DNA from: an uncultured Porphyromonadaceae bacterium
Lineage (GTDB): Bacteria > Bacteroidota > Bacteroidia > Bacteroidales > Muribaculaceae
Length of the DNA stretch: 34,456 bases
Direction: 5' to 3'
Assembly: GCA_905202215.1 (NCBI GenBank)
Contig: CAJKRG010000030.1
Span: 1 to 34,456 of the forward strand
The notes beneath the pieces were generated by a model. That model was not told where the DNA came from. It saw nothing but the letters and a program-made list of their open reading frames with translations, and made no database searches. Of this stretch, positions 1 through 8,271 are shown piece after piece (the first letter of the stretch is position 1; every line of letters begins with the position of its first letter). Made by a program: the position numbers and the translations under genes.

Positions 1-173
1 TATAGGAACTCTAATCTGGAGAAAAGAACTTGATAACGACATTCGTACAATGTAAAAATATGTGGAGGGTAACAACGGACATTCGCAACGATCAAGCGCT
101 CCAACATTCACTTACAATCCGCCCGGCTACGTGTTCACACGACAAACAGCTGACATATGCATTTTTCAAGGAA

Positions 174-1064
174 TTATCCTTCAACACCTGAAGACGACAA
201 GGTTTTGTTCAGCAGGGAGGTAAACTGATAGTTTTTCAGTCCCCAGCGGGGGGAGATCAGCAGATCGGCAGGCGCCTGAGCCACAAAACGCTCTACCGCG
301 ATATCGGACCGCAAATATTTCAGCAGGCGAGCACATAATGCGGCATATTCATCAGCCGTATAGGCCGGAATATCGAGATTCTGAGCTATCTTTTCAAGAC
401 GGGTGCCTTTAAGGATCTGCAGCTGATGGAATTTCACAGTAGCCACCGGCAGCGTGCTCACACGTCTGACCGTTTCGATCATCATATCCTCTGTTTCTCC
501 AGGCAGCCCCAGAATAAGATGCAGCCCGACCGGAATACCGCGCCGCGCCGTACGCTCGACGGCGTCGACAGTCGCAGCCCATGTATGACAGCGGTTGACA
601 AGATCCAACGTAGAATCGTGACTGCTCTCGGCACCATATTCTATAAAGACCTTGCAACCCAGATCGGCAATGGAATCCAACAGTGAATCGGGCATACAGT
701 CGGGGCGTGTGCCGATTATCAGACCGACCACATCAGGCTGGGCAAGTGCCTCACGGTATAAGGTAAGCAACTTTTCTTCCGGAGCATATGTGCTCGTATA
801 GCTCTGGAAATATGCCAGATAACGCATGTCCGGATATTTTTTACCGAAAAAAACCTTCCCACGCGCAATCTGCGCGGCAACGCTTTCGGTGCGCTTATCC
901 CAATCGGGACTGAAAGCCATATTATTGCAGTATATACAACCGCCCCTACCGATCGATCCGTCCCTATTAGGACAGGTGAATCCTACATCGACCGAAAGTT
1001 TCTGCACTTTACCGTCGAAATGCTCCGCTAAGAAAGCGGAATAATCCTTATAGTATGGATTCAT
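174..1064 (-). CDS. TIGR01212-family (YhcC-like) radical SAM protein
   Basis: A 296-residue radical SAM enzyme of the YhcC/TIGR01212 type; its substrate is not established. The iron-sulfur cysteines are C31, C43 and C46, in the wide C-x11-C-x2-C spacing typical of this subgroup and of Elp3-like enzymes rather than the usual C-x3-C-x2-C. The N-terminal YKDYSAFLAEHF and the later GLHLILGLPGE segment also fit the family. Length is close to family norm. The ATG overlaps the aroC stop as TGATG, so this is probably the last, translationally coupled gene of the long minus-strand operon. Family assignment is confident; any RNA-modification role is only an inference from the Elp3 resemblance. Confidence 0.9.
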   Translation of the reverse strand: MNPYYKDYSAFLAEHFDGKVQKLSVDVGFTCPNRDGSIGRGGCIYCNNMAFSPDWDKRTESVAAQIARGKVFFGKKYPDMRYLAYFQSYTSTYAPEEKLLTLYREALAQPDVVGLIIGTRPDCMPDSLLDSIADLGCKVFIEYGAESSHDSTLDLVNRCHTWAATVDAVERTARRGIPVGLHLILGLPGETEDMMIETVRRVSTLPVATVKFHQLQILKGTRLEKIAQNLDIPAYTADEYAALCARLLKYLRSDIAVERFVAQAPADLLISPRWGLKNYQFTSLLNKTLSSSGVEG

Positions 1065-2071
1065 CAGAATCGGGCACTTCGATTGAGCAATACCGAATCA
1101 AAAATAACCATTGCGGCCATAGCCTCTACAATCGGCAACGCACGGAAAACCACACACGGATCATGGCGCCCTTTCGCGGCCAGATCGACACTGTTTCCCT
1201 CCCTGTCGATTGTCGAAAGCGTTTTCACAATCGTAGGCACAGGCTTGAAAGCGACACGGAACACAACGTCCTCACCGTTTGAAATACCACCTTGAATGCC
1301 GCCGGAATGATTTGTACGCGTATGCACCGTGTTGTCGGTTCCTAAATAGAATTCGTCGGCACACTCGCTTCCCCGCATGGAAGCGGCAGCAAAACCGGCG
1401 CCATACTCAAATCCCTTGACTGCATTTATGCTCAGCATTGCCTGCGCGAGCATTGCCTGAAGCTTGCCTCCAAGCGGTTCGCCCAGGCCCGCAGGAAGCC
1501 CACGGACAACGCACTCCACCGTTCCGCCTACACTGTCGCCTTCGGCCCTTGCTGCGGCAATGACCCTTTCCATCTCGCCGACTGAACCGCCACAGGGCCC
1601 GACCGTCAGCACTTCGGAAGATATGTCTATGCCGAGCGTCTCGAGAGCCTGCCGGGCGATAGCACCTGCAACGACAAACGACGCCGTAGCGCGGGCCGAG
1701 GCCCGGCCGCCTCCGCGCACTTCGCGTATGCCATACTTGGCATCATAGGTATAATCGGCATGGTTTGGCCGATATATGTCGGCCATAGCGCTGTAATCAG
1801 CCGAACGCTGATCGGTGTTACGGATAATGAAGCCGACAGGAGACCCGAGCGTCACCCCGTCGAGAAAGCCCGACAGAAATTCGACCCGGTCGGCTTCCTT
1901 TCTGGCGGTAGTGAGAGACGACTGACCGGGCCGACGACGGTCGAGCTGAGCCTGCACCGCCTCGAAATCTATGTGCATGCCTGCCGGCATTCCGTCGATG
2001 ACTCCTCCTATGGCGGCGCCATGGCTCTCGCCGAAAGCCGTGAGACGATATATGTTACCGAAACTGTTCAT
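1064..2071 (-). CDS. aroC: Chorismate synthase
   Basis: Converts 5-enolpyruvylshikimate 3-phosphate to chorismate, the last common step of aromatic amino acid synthesis, using reduced FMN. Diagnostic segments are GESHG at residues 14-18, the DRRRPG segment, NTDQRSADY, RPNHADYTYDAKYG followed by RGGGRASARATA, SINAVKG and the C-terminal GRHDPCV. At 335 residues it is slightly shorter than the E. coli enzyme (about 361), mostly in the middle and at the C-terminus, with the core intact. The start overlaps the stop of the upstream deacylase gene by four bases (ATGA), and its stop overlaps the start of the radical SAM gene, so it is embedded in an operon with unrelated functions. No other shikimate-pathway gene is in the window. 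Confidence 0.97.
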   Translation of the reverse strand: MNSFGNIYRLTAFGESHGAAIGGVIDGMPAGMHIDFEAVQAQLDRRRPGQSSLTTARKEADRVEFLSGFLDGVTLGSPVGFIIRNTDQRSADYSAMADIYRPNHADYTYDAKYGIREVRGGGRASARATASFVVAGAIARQALETLGIDISSEVLTVGPCGGSVGEMERVIAAARAEGDSVGGTVECVVRGLPAGLGEPLGGKLQAMLAQAMLSINAVKGFEYGAGFAAASMRGSECADEFYLGTDNTVHTRTNHSGGIQGGISNGEDVVFRVAFKPVPTIVKTLSTIDREGNSVDLAAKGRHDPCVVFRALPIVEAMAAMVIFDSVLLNRSARF

Positions 2072-2547
2072 TTCACAAGATCGCCGGTATGCGCACCGAC
2101 AAAGGATATCAGATCTGCCGGACTGATTTTGAGCTGAAGCCCACGCACCCCGGCGCTGACATATATTATATCGAAATCAAGGGCCGTATTATGGAAAAAA
2201 GTCGGGAACGGCTTTTTCATGCCGACAGGAGAACAGCCGCCGCGGATATAGCCGGTCACCCCGAGCAGATCTTTCATCGGAATCATCTCCGCCTTTTTGT
2301 TGCCGGAGATAGCGGCGGCCTTTTTCAGATCTACCTCGCAGTCGCCGGGCACGACGCATACGAAATAACCCGTGCGGTCACCATGCAGCACAAGTGTCTT
2401 GAAAACACGCTCTATATCCTCGCCGAGCTCCTCAGCCACATGCGTGGCAGCAAGATCATTCTCGTCGAATTTATACGGAATCAGCTCGAAATCTATCCGG
2501 GCTGCCCCGAGCAGACGCGCGGCATTTGTCTTGGGAATCTTTGCCAT
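2068..2547 (-). CDS. ybaK: YbaK/EbsC-family aminoacyl-tRNA deacylase (Cys-tRNA(Pro) type)
   Basis: A trans-editing hydrolase that in characterised YbaK proteins removes Cys mischarged onto tRNA-Pro. Using the ATG at 2547 gives 159 residues beginning MAKIPKTNAARLLGA, the normal family length and N-terminus. A longer reading to 2595 adds 16 residues that lie inside the trxB 3' end and is not favoured. Family features are FKTLVLHGD, the GDCEVDLKKAA segment with the conserved lysines, and GYIRGGCSPVGMKK. The chosen start overlaps the trxB stop as TGATG, and the stop overlaps aroC as ATGA. Specificity for Cys versus other amino acids is inferred from similarity only. Confidence 0.9.
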   Translation of the reverse strand: MAKIPKTNAARLLGAARIDFELIPYKFDENDLAATHVAEELGEDIERVFKTLVLHGDRTGYFVCVVPGDCEVDLKKAAAISGNKKAEMIPMKDLLGVTGYIRGGCSPVGMKKPFPTFFHNTALDFDIIYVSAGVRGLQLKISPADLISFVGAHTGDLVK

Positions 2548-3491
2548 CAGGGATTCATGAGAAGGAAGGCTTCCACATCTACCGCAGCCCGACATCCGGA
2601 ACCGGCGGCTGTGATAGCCTGCTGATATACAGGATCAGCGACATCGCCGGCGGCGAACACACCTTCGACGTTGGTTGCGGTCTTTCCGTCGCGAGTCACA
2701 ATATAACCCTGCGGATCAAGCTCAAGAACGCCCTTGAAGACATCCGTGTTCGGAGTATGGCCTATGGCAAGGAAAAATCCGTCGACAGCTATATCGAGAA
2801 TCTTTTCTTCGGGCGTGCCTTTAAACTGCACGAGAGTGGCGCCCTCAAGAAGTTCGTCACCTTTTAGGCCGACTGTCTGGGTGTTATAAAGCACCTCGAT
2901 ATTGGCAGTCTCGGCAACTTTCTGCTGCATATACTTGGAAGCGCGCAGATAATCCTTACGGACAATCATATATACCTTCGAGGCAAGGGTGGCAAGATAA
3001 AGAGCTTCCTCGCATGCAGTGTCGCCTCCGCCTACAACAGCGACCGGACGACCGCGGAAGAAGAAGCCGTCGCAGGTGGCACATGCCGACACACCCATTC
3101 CCTTGAAGCGCTCCTCGTCCGGCAGACCGAGATAGCGGGCCGATGCCCCTGTAGCCACAATTACAGCCGAAGCCTCGATTTCCTTGTCGCCCCCATCGAC
3201 TGTGACGGTAAAGGGACGCTTGGAGAAATCGACAGCCGTTACCACGCCTGCAAGCATTTCGGTGCCGAAACGCTGTGCCTGGGCCCTGAAATCCTCCATC
3301 ATTTTCGGGCCGGATATTCCGGCGGGATAACCGGGGAAATTCTCTATTTCAGTCGTAGTGGTCAGCTGACCGCCGGGCTGCAGCCCCTCGATGAGTATAG
3401 GCTTGAGATTGGCGCGCGAGGCATAGATAGCGGCGGTATAGCCGGCCGGTCCGGCGCCTATGATGAGACATTTGGTGCTTAAACGGTTCAT
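2547..3491 (-). CDS. trxB: Thioredoxin-disulfide reductase
   Basis: NADPH-dependent flavoenzyme that reduces thioredoxin in the cytoplasm. The 314-residue protein shows the N-terminal FAD-binding GAGPAGYTAA (residues 12-21), the redox pair C137-A-T-C140 followed by DGFF, the NADPH-binding GGGDTACEEA, and the C-terminal FAD motif GVFAAGDVAD. Length and motif order match low-Mr TrxB. It sits 11 bases downstream of the lolA-like gene and overlaps the ybaK start by one base. The C-terminus continues past the FAD motif to QQAITAAGSG as expected, so the gene appears intact. Confidence 0.96.
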   Translation of the reverse strand: MNRLSTKCLIIGAGPAGYTAAIYASRANLKPILIEGLQPGGQLTTTTEIENFPGYPAGISGPKMMEDFRAQAQRFGTEMLAGVVTAVDFSKRPFTVTVDGGDKEIEASAVIVATGASARYLGLPDEERFKGMGVSACATCDGFFFRGRPVAVVGGGDTACEEALYLATLASKVYMIVRKDYLRASKYMQQKVAETANIEVLYNTQTVGLKGDELLEGATLVQFKGTPEEKILDIAVDGFFLAIGHTPNTDVFKGVLELDPQGYIVTRDGKTATNVEGVFAAGDVADPVYQQAITAAGSGCRAAVDVEAFLLMNP

Positions 3492-3502
3492 ATGCAGTTA
3501 TT

Positions 3503-4114
3503 TTATCTGAGATCGATTATTTCTGTGGCGGGGAAACGCTTGGAGTTGTAGCGGAATGTGCCGACAGGCACAGCTTTTCCCGACGATATATTGTCGACTA
3601 CAACATCCACGCTACGGCCATCGTCGAAACTAACAACAATAGCAGCCGGCCACGAGGTCGACGGATTTACGAAGAGGACAATTCTGGATATACCGGACAT
3701 TTTCGATTTAGGCGTCATCTCCACTCGCTTGCGGCCTTGCGAGTCGCCGAGCATTCGCAGAGTGTAGTGGTCGGCCGGAGACGAGAGTATGGCAAATGGA
3801 TTGGAGGCCATAAGCTCGTCTGCGGTAGGCTCGGTAATGCTCACTTCTCCGCTGCTTTTGAGAAAAGTCCACTGCGTGCGTCCGTCGTACCACACGGTAA
3901 GCACCGGAGTAGTCATGAAGTACTTGTCGGCAGCCATCGTCGCACTGCCCTGCACCGGGCCTTCCCCGCCATTGATGGTAAAAGTGACTTCCACCGAAGG
4001 GGCCGACGACAATCTGGTCTTGACTTTCGACAGAAGTGTCTCGGCCGTGTTCGTCGCTGCAAAAGCGACAACGCCGATACAGCAAAATATGGCAAACAAT
4101 ACTATTTTTTTCAT
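3503..4114 (-). CDS. lolA: LolA-like outer-membrane lipoprotein carrier protein
   Basis: A 203-residue secreted protein with a clear Sec signal peptide (MKKIVLFAIF then a hydrophobic run ending VVAFAA, cleavage near residue 20). The mature part has the LolA/LolB-fold pattern: a helix with LLSKVKTRLSSAPSVEVTFT, then beta-rich segments such as YFMTTPVLTVWYDGRTQW and a late RIVLFVNPSTSWPAAIVV. LolA shuttles lipoproteins through the periplasm from LolCDE to the outer membrane. The position between ftsK and trxB matches a Bacteroidetes gene order I recall. Overall similarity to E. coli LolA is low, so this is a fold-plus-context assignment. Confidence 0.8.
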   Translation of the reverse strand: MKKIVLFAIFCCIGVVAFAATNTAETLLSKVKTRLSSAPSVEVTFTINGGEGPVQGSATMAADKYFMTTPVLTVWYDGRTQWTFLKSSGEVSITEPTADELMASNPFAILSSPADHYTLRMLGDSQGRKRVEMTPKSKMSGISRIVLFVNPSTSWPAAIVVSFDDGRSVDVVVDNISSGKAVPVGTFRYNSKRFPATEIIDLR

Positions 4115-4160
4115 ATTCTTTCTTCTCTGATACAGAAAACCGACATAACACCGTTATGGT

Positions 4161-6818
4161 TCAATCGAAAAGACGCTGCACCTCGTCGGGCGTCATAAGC
4201 ACCTGACGTGGTTTGGCCCCGTTTGCAGGTCCGACAATGCCGAGAGCCTGCATCTGATCCATGAAACGGCCTGCCTTATTGAAACCGATTTCAAACTTAC
4301 GCTGCATCATGGTGATGGAAGCCTGGGTCTGCGAAGCTATGAACATGGCGCAGCGGCGGAATTCTTCGGTCGTAGCGCCTATCTCGGCGGGAGCATCGCT
4401 TCCGCCCTCTTCCGGAACCTCCGGCAGCGGCATGGGCATTGGGAATCCAGGCTGCGAACCGATATGCTCACATATGGCCTCGACCTCCTCGGTATCCACA
4501 AACGCGCACTGCACGCGTTCTATGCGGCCGTCGATGAGAGCGAGCATATCGCCGCGGCCTATGAGACGTTGAGCGCCGGGTCGGTCAAGAATGGTCTTGC
4601 TGTCGATAGACTGCGTGGTCTTGAATGCTATACGGGCAGGGAAGTTGGCCTTTATAGGGCCGGTGATGATATCGGTCGACGGACGCTGCGTTGCTATGAT
4701 CATATGCATGCCTACCGCACGCGCTTTCTGGGCGATACGGCAGATAGGCTCCGAAATGTCCTTGCCGGCGGTCTGTATAAGATCGGCGAACTCATCGACG
4801 ACGATCACTATATACGGCATATAACGGTGCCCCTTTTCGGGATTGAGACGCCGCTGCACAAAGCGCTCGTTATATGCCTCGACACTGCGCACACCGGCGT
4901 CGGCAAGCAATTCGTAACGTTGGTCCATCTCGACACACAGCGATTTGAGCGTGGCGATGACTTTCTGAGGATCGGTAATGACCGCACGGGCTTCGTCCGG
5001 CAGTTTCGCAAGATATTGGTTGGCAATGCGCTGATAAAGCGTGAATTCGACCATTTTCGGGTCGACAAGCACGAATTTCAGTTCATCGGGATGCTTCGAA
5101 TATAGAAGCGAAGTTATTATACAATTGAGGCCGACGGATTTACCCTGACCGGTGGCACCGGCGACAAGCAGGTGCGGCATTTTAGCAAGATCGGTCGTAT
5201 AGAACTCATTGCTCACCGTCGCTCCGAGAGCAAGGGGAAGATGCATTTTTTCTTTTGCCTTCGCAAAAGTGGCCGATTCGAGCAAAGTACGCATCGATAC
5301 GATCTGAGGCTTGCTGTTCGGCACCTCGATACCGATTGTACCCTTGCCGGGAATAGGGGCGATGATACGGATTCCGAGCGCCGAAAGACTCATTGCTATA
5401 TCATCTTCCAGGCTCTTGATCTTGGCTATGCGCGTGCCTTCCACCGGAACGATCTCGTAGAGAGTGACTGTCGGACCTATCGTGGCCTCGATACGTTTGA
5501 TCTCCACATCATAGCTGCGAAGGGCATTTACAATCAGTGTCTTGTTATAAGCCTGCTCCTCCTCGTTGATCACAAAAGGATTCGGGCGCTCCAACAGAAG
5601 ATCGACCGGAGGGAAAACGTAGTTCGAATGACTTGCACGCTGGTCGAAAGGCTGGTCGAGCCCGATATGGTCGCCATCGCTGATAGCATGCTCTTCCGGA
5701 ACACTGTCTACCGTTGCCAGTGCGGCATTCTTGATGATCATCTCCGGCTCGCCAGGCTGCGAAAGAACTGTCGAGACAGTTTCATCAGCTATATCGTCAG
5801 GCTCATCCCTGTAAATCTCAGGCTCTTCTTCGGCATCCGGCACGGTTTCCTCATTAGACTGATCTATTTCGTCGTGAGGCATAAATCGAAGATGGTCGGC
5901 AGGTATTTCGGCCGGAGGAGTCGCCTCGAGCTCTTCATCACTTGCAGGTGTATCATCGACAGACTCAGCGTCGTCCGTAGCGAACATTTCAATCGGTTTT
6001 TCTTCCTCCTCGACAGCATTTTCAGGTTCCGCAGGCCGGGCCGGACGACTCAGCGCCTTGCTCATTACACGCCACAGACTTCCAAGCGGTTTGAGATATA
6101 CGGCCACAAGCAGCCCAAGAAGCGCGACAAGCACACAATATGCACCGAGAGCACCTGTGTAATCAAGCAAAAGCTTATTCATATACACGCCATGAGCACC
6201 TCCGAGATTGAAGGCTCCGGCGCTGTTATAAGTCAGCAGACCGACTATGACAGAAAGCGCGGCTGCCGAAAAAAGACAACGGAACGTCAGCGACCAGAAG
6301 CTGCATTTTTTCACCTTCATCACCGCCAGACCGATCAGGAACACATAGACTGCAAGAATAAAGGAGCCTATGCCGAAAGTATCGACCAACAGAAGTTCAG
6401 CGAGTTTCGACCCTACCGGCCCCCCGGCATTCTCCACGACATCGCCGGCATTGACAATCTCAACCACAGAACGACCGTGAGTCACGCTCTGATCCGCACC
6501 ATGGTTAAACAGGAACGATATCCCGCAGACAACCACAGCAAATGCAGTAAGACACAATACGATACCAAGGCCGAGATGTGTGCGGTAATCGCGCAGGAAC
6601 GAAATAAAATTGTAGGAAGGCTCGCTTTTAGGCTTGCGTTTCGGACTGCCTGCCGGCCGCTCGGGGCGTCGAGGAGCAGTTCCTTCAGCAAGAGGCCGGG
6701 GCGCCGCCGTCCCCTGAGGACGTTTACGGCCGGGGCGTGGTGTCACAGGTCGTGCACCGGGTATGGTTTCGGTGCCGATATCATCGACGGCAGGATCTAT
6801 ACTTCTGTTATATGGCAT
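4161..6818 (-). CDS. ftsK: DNA translocase FtsK/SpoIIIE family
   Basis: Septum-associated ATP-driven DNA pump that clears the chromosome dimer-resolution region and couples segregation to division. The 885-residue protein has a basic, proline-rich N-terminal tail, about four membrane segments between residues 75 and 250, and a long acidic linker rich in Asp/Glu (about 265-400). The RecA-like motor follows, with Walker A GATGQGKSVG near residue 555 and Walker B VIVVDEFADL near 674. The C-terminal gamma winged-helix domain (about 813-885) holds the QASITMMQRKFEIGFNKAGR segment that reads KOPS-like sites. It starts 35 bases after rpe and ends 46 bases before lolA. The gene looks intact. Confidence 0.96.
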   Translation of the reverse strand: MPYNRSIDPAVDDIGTETIPGARPVTPRPGRKRPQGTAAPRPLAEGTAPRRPERPAGSPKRKPKSEPSYNFISFLRDYRTHLGLGIVLCLTAFAVVVCGISFLFNHGADQSVTHGRSVVEIVNAGDVVENAGGPVGSKLAELLLVDTFGIGSFILAVYVFLIGLAVMKVKKCSFWSLTFRCLFSAAALSVIVGLLTYNSAGAFNLGGAHGVYMNKLLLDYTGALGAYCVLVALLGLLVAVYLKPLGSLWRVMSKALSRPARPAEPENAVEEEEKPIEMFATDDAESVDDTPASDEELEATPPAEIPADHLRFMPHDEIDQSNEETVPDAEEEPEIYRDEPDDIADETVSTVLSQPGEPEMIIKNAALATVDSVPEEHAISDGDHIGLDQPFDQRASHSNYVFPPVDLLLERPNPFVINEEEQAYNKTLIVNALRSYDVEIKRIEATIGPTVTLYEIVPVEGTRIAKIKSLEDDIAMSLSALGIRIIAPIPGKGTIGIEVPNSKPQIVSMRTLLESATFAKAKEKMHLPLALGATVSNEFYTTDLAKMPHLLVAGATGQGKSVGLNCIITSLLYSKHPDELKFVLVDPKMVEFTLYQRIANQYLAKLPDEARAVITDPQKVIATLKSLCVEMDQRYELLADAGVRSVEAYNERFVQRRLNPEKGHRYMPYIVIVVDEFADLIQTAGKDISEPICRIAQKARAVGMHMIIATQRPSTDIITGPIKANFPARIAFKTTQSIDSKTILDRPGAQRLIGRGDMLALIDGRIERVQCAFVDTEEVEAICEHIGSQPGFPMPMPLPEVPEEGGSDAPAEIGATTEEFRRCAMFIASQTQASITMMQRKFEIGFNKAGRFMDQMQALGIVGPANGAKPRQVLMTPDEVQRLFD

Positions 6819-6853
6819 TATTATGTGGAGAGTGACTGAATTAAACAGTAAAT

Positions 6854-7498
6854 TTAAAGATTGGCGAGAAGAGCTATTTCCGCCTTAGGATCGGCAGCCT
6901 TGAATACATAACTGCCTGCCACAAGGACATCGGCACCGGCCTCGGCACACAGCCGTCCGGTCTCACCGTTTATACCTCCGTCCACTTCTATGAGAGTGGA
7001 ACAGACACGATCAGCGATCATCTGTCGGAGGGCGGAAATCTTTTCAAGGGTATGGCCGATAAAAGACTGGCCTCCGAAACCGGGATTGACGCTCATCAGA
7101 AGCACCATGTCGAGATCCTGAATGATATCGGAAAGCACAAATACCGGAGTGGCCGGATTAAGTGTGACGGCAGCCTTCATTCCGGCCTGATGGATACGCT
7201 GCACCGTACGGTGAAGATGTGTACATGCCTCGAAATGCACATTCATAACCGAAGCCCCGCAATCGCGCACACGTTCGACATAGCGGTCTGGATCGGTTAT
7301 CATCAGATGTACGTCGAGAGGCTTGTCGGTCAAGCGGTTCACGGCCTCTATGACAGGAAAGCCGAACGAAATATTAGGAACGAACACACCGTCCATCACA
7401 TCGCAGTGCACCCATGACGCACTGCTGTCGTTGATCATGCCGACAGACTCGGCAAGATGGGCGAAATCGGCGGAGAGCAGAGAGGGAGCTACTATCAT
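6854..7498 (-). CDS. rpe: Ribulose-phosphate 3-epimerase
   Basis: Interconverts D-ribulose 5-phosphate and D-xylulose 5-phosphate in the pentose phosphate pathway; a metal-dependent TIM barrel. The 214-residue sequence carries the family signatures: SLLSADFAHL near the N-terminus, HCDVMDGVFVPNISFG (catalytic Asp), HLMI, MSVNPGFGGQSF for phosphate binding, and VDGGI with the second catalytic Asp near the C-terminus. Length is standard. Its ATG overlaps the stop of the upstream DedA gene by four bases (ATGA), and ftsK follows 35 bases later, so it probably shares their transcript. Confidence 0.97.
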   Translation of the reverse strand: MIVAPSLLSADFAHLAESVGMINDSSASWVHCDVMDGVFVPNISFGFPVIEAVNRLTDKPLDVHLMITDPDRYVERVRDCGASVMNVHFEACTHLHRTVQRIHQAGMKAAVTLNPATPVFVLSDIIQDLDMVLLMSVNPGFGGQSFIGHTLEKISALRQMIADRVCSTLIEVDGGINGETGRLCAEAGADVLVAGSYVFKAADPKAEIALLANL

Positions 7499-8166
7499 TT
7501 CTTTTTCTTGAAAGCGTTATACAGAATATAAAGCACACACAGCACGAGAATAACAAGTCCGGCTATCGTAAGATAGGAATTATATTTCTCTACCGACATA
7601 TACAGCTCGTCAAGACTCACATGACGCGAAAGCCACCAGCCGAGACCGGCAAGAATGGCATTCCACACCAATGCCCCGAGCCCAGTAAAAAGCAGGAACA
7701 CCCATATATTCATCTTGGCAATACCGGCCGGAATAGATATGAGCTGACGGACAGCCGGAATCAGACGACCGAAAAATGTCGACGCTGCACCATGCTCGTC
7801 GAAGTATTTCTCGGCTTTTTCAACCTTGGCCCGGTCTATAAGACAGGCGTGACCGAAACGTGAGTCGGCAAATGCATAGACAATCGGACGTCCGATCAGC
7901 AATGCAAGTACATAATTGATCAAAGCACCGACCATCGCGCCGGCCGTTGCCACAAGCACGACAACGAATATATTCATATCACCCTTCTGCATGGCCAGAT
8001 AGGCAGCGGGGGGCACAACTACTTCAGACGGGAACGGAATAAAAGAACTTTCTATGACCATAAATATGAACACAAAAAGATATGAGGCATTGTTCACGAA
8101 CCAGTCGAAAAACCAGGCTGCATTGAGATAATCGGTAATCGCAAGGGGCAAAAATAATTCTGTCAT
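7495..8166 (-). CDS. DedA-family (SNARE-associated) membrane protein
   Basis: A 223-residue integral membrane protein of the DedA/DUF386-type superfamily, members of which act as lipid scramblases or flippases, for example for undecaprenyl phosphate, or support membrane homeostasis. Visible hallmarks are the acidic and proline motif ESSFIPFPSEVVVPPAAYLA (about 40-60) and the conserved arginine motif FFGRLIPAVRQLISIPAG (about 130-147), followed by two hydrophobic helices and a lysine-rich C-terminal tail. It is the first gene of the long minus-strand operon; a TATTTTTG box lies 59 bases upstream. Exact substrate is unknown. Confidence 0.9.
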   Translation of the reverse strand: MTELFLPLAITDYLNAAWFFDWFVNNASYLFVFIFMVIESSFIPFPSEVVVPPAAYLAMQKGDMNIFVVVLVATAGAMVGALINYVLALLIGRPIVYAFADSRFGHACLIDRAKVEKAEKYFDEHGAASTFFGRLIPAVRQLISIPAGIAKMNIWVFLLFTGLGALVWNAILAGLGWWLSRHVSLDELYMSVEKYNSYLTIAGLVILVLCVLYILYNAFKKKK

Positions 8167-8225
8167 TGTGTCCTAAGAGTGTGTTAAATAATACGGTTGT
8201 ATTACAGACCGAAAAGTTTGAAGTG

Positions 8226-8233
8226 CAAAAATA
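8226..8233 (-). promoter_or_regulatory. Bacteroidetes-type -7 box (TATTTTTG) for the dedA-rpe-ftsK operon
   Basis: The minus strand reads TATTTTTGCAC, matching the Bacteroidetes sigma-A -7 consensus TAnnTTTG, 59 bases before the DedA start. No TTTG -33 element is visible at the usual 19-21 base spacing, so the call rests on the -7 box and its position. Confidence 0.55.
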
Positions 8234-8271
8234 CGAATTTTTTTTCGGCCTCAGCCCTCCCCGGCGCTTTT

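Noticed and set aside
60..191. A short plus-strand ORF (43 codons) at the left edge.
   Set aside because: No motif, no promoter, and it runs into the 3' end of the radical SAM gene on the opposite strand.
2548..2595. Longer N-terminus for the YbaK-like deacylase.
   Set aside because: It would overlap trxB by 48 bases and adds a Cys/Gly-rich stretch not typical of the family; the ATG at 2547 forms a classic TGATG junction.
5172..6839. A 555-codon open frame on the plus strand, antisense to ftsK.
   Set aside because: It lies fully opposite an intact ftsK with all motifs. Its translation is Arg/His/Cys-rich with no recognisable domain and no promoter. Long antisense frames are common opposite genes of this codon usage.
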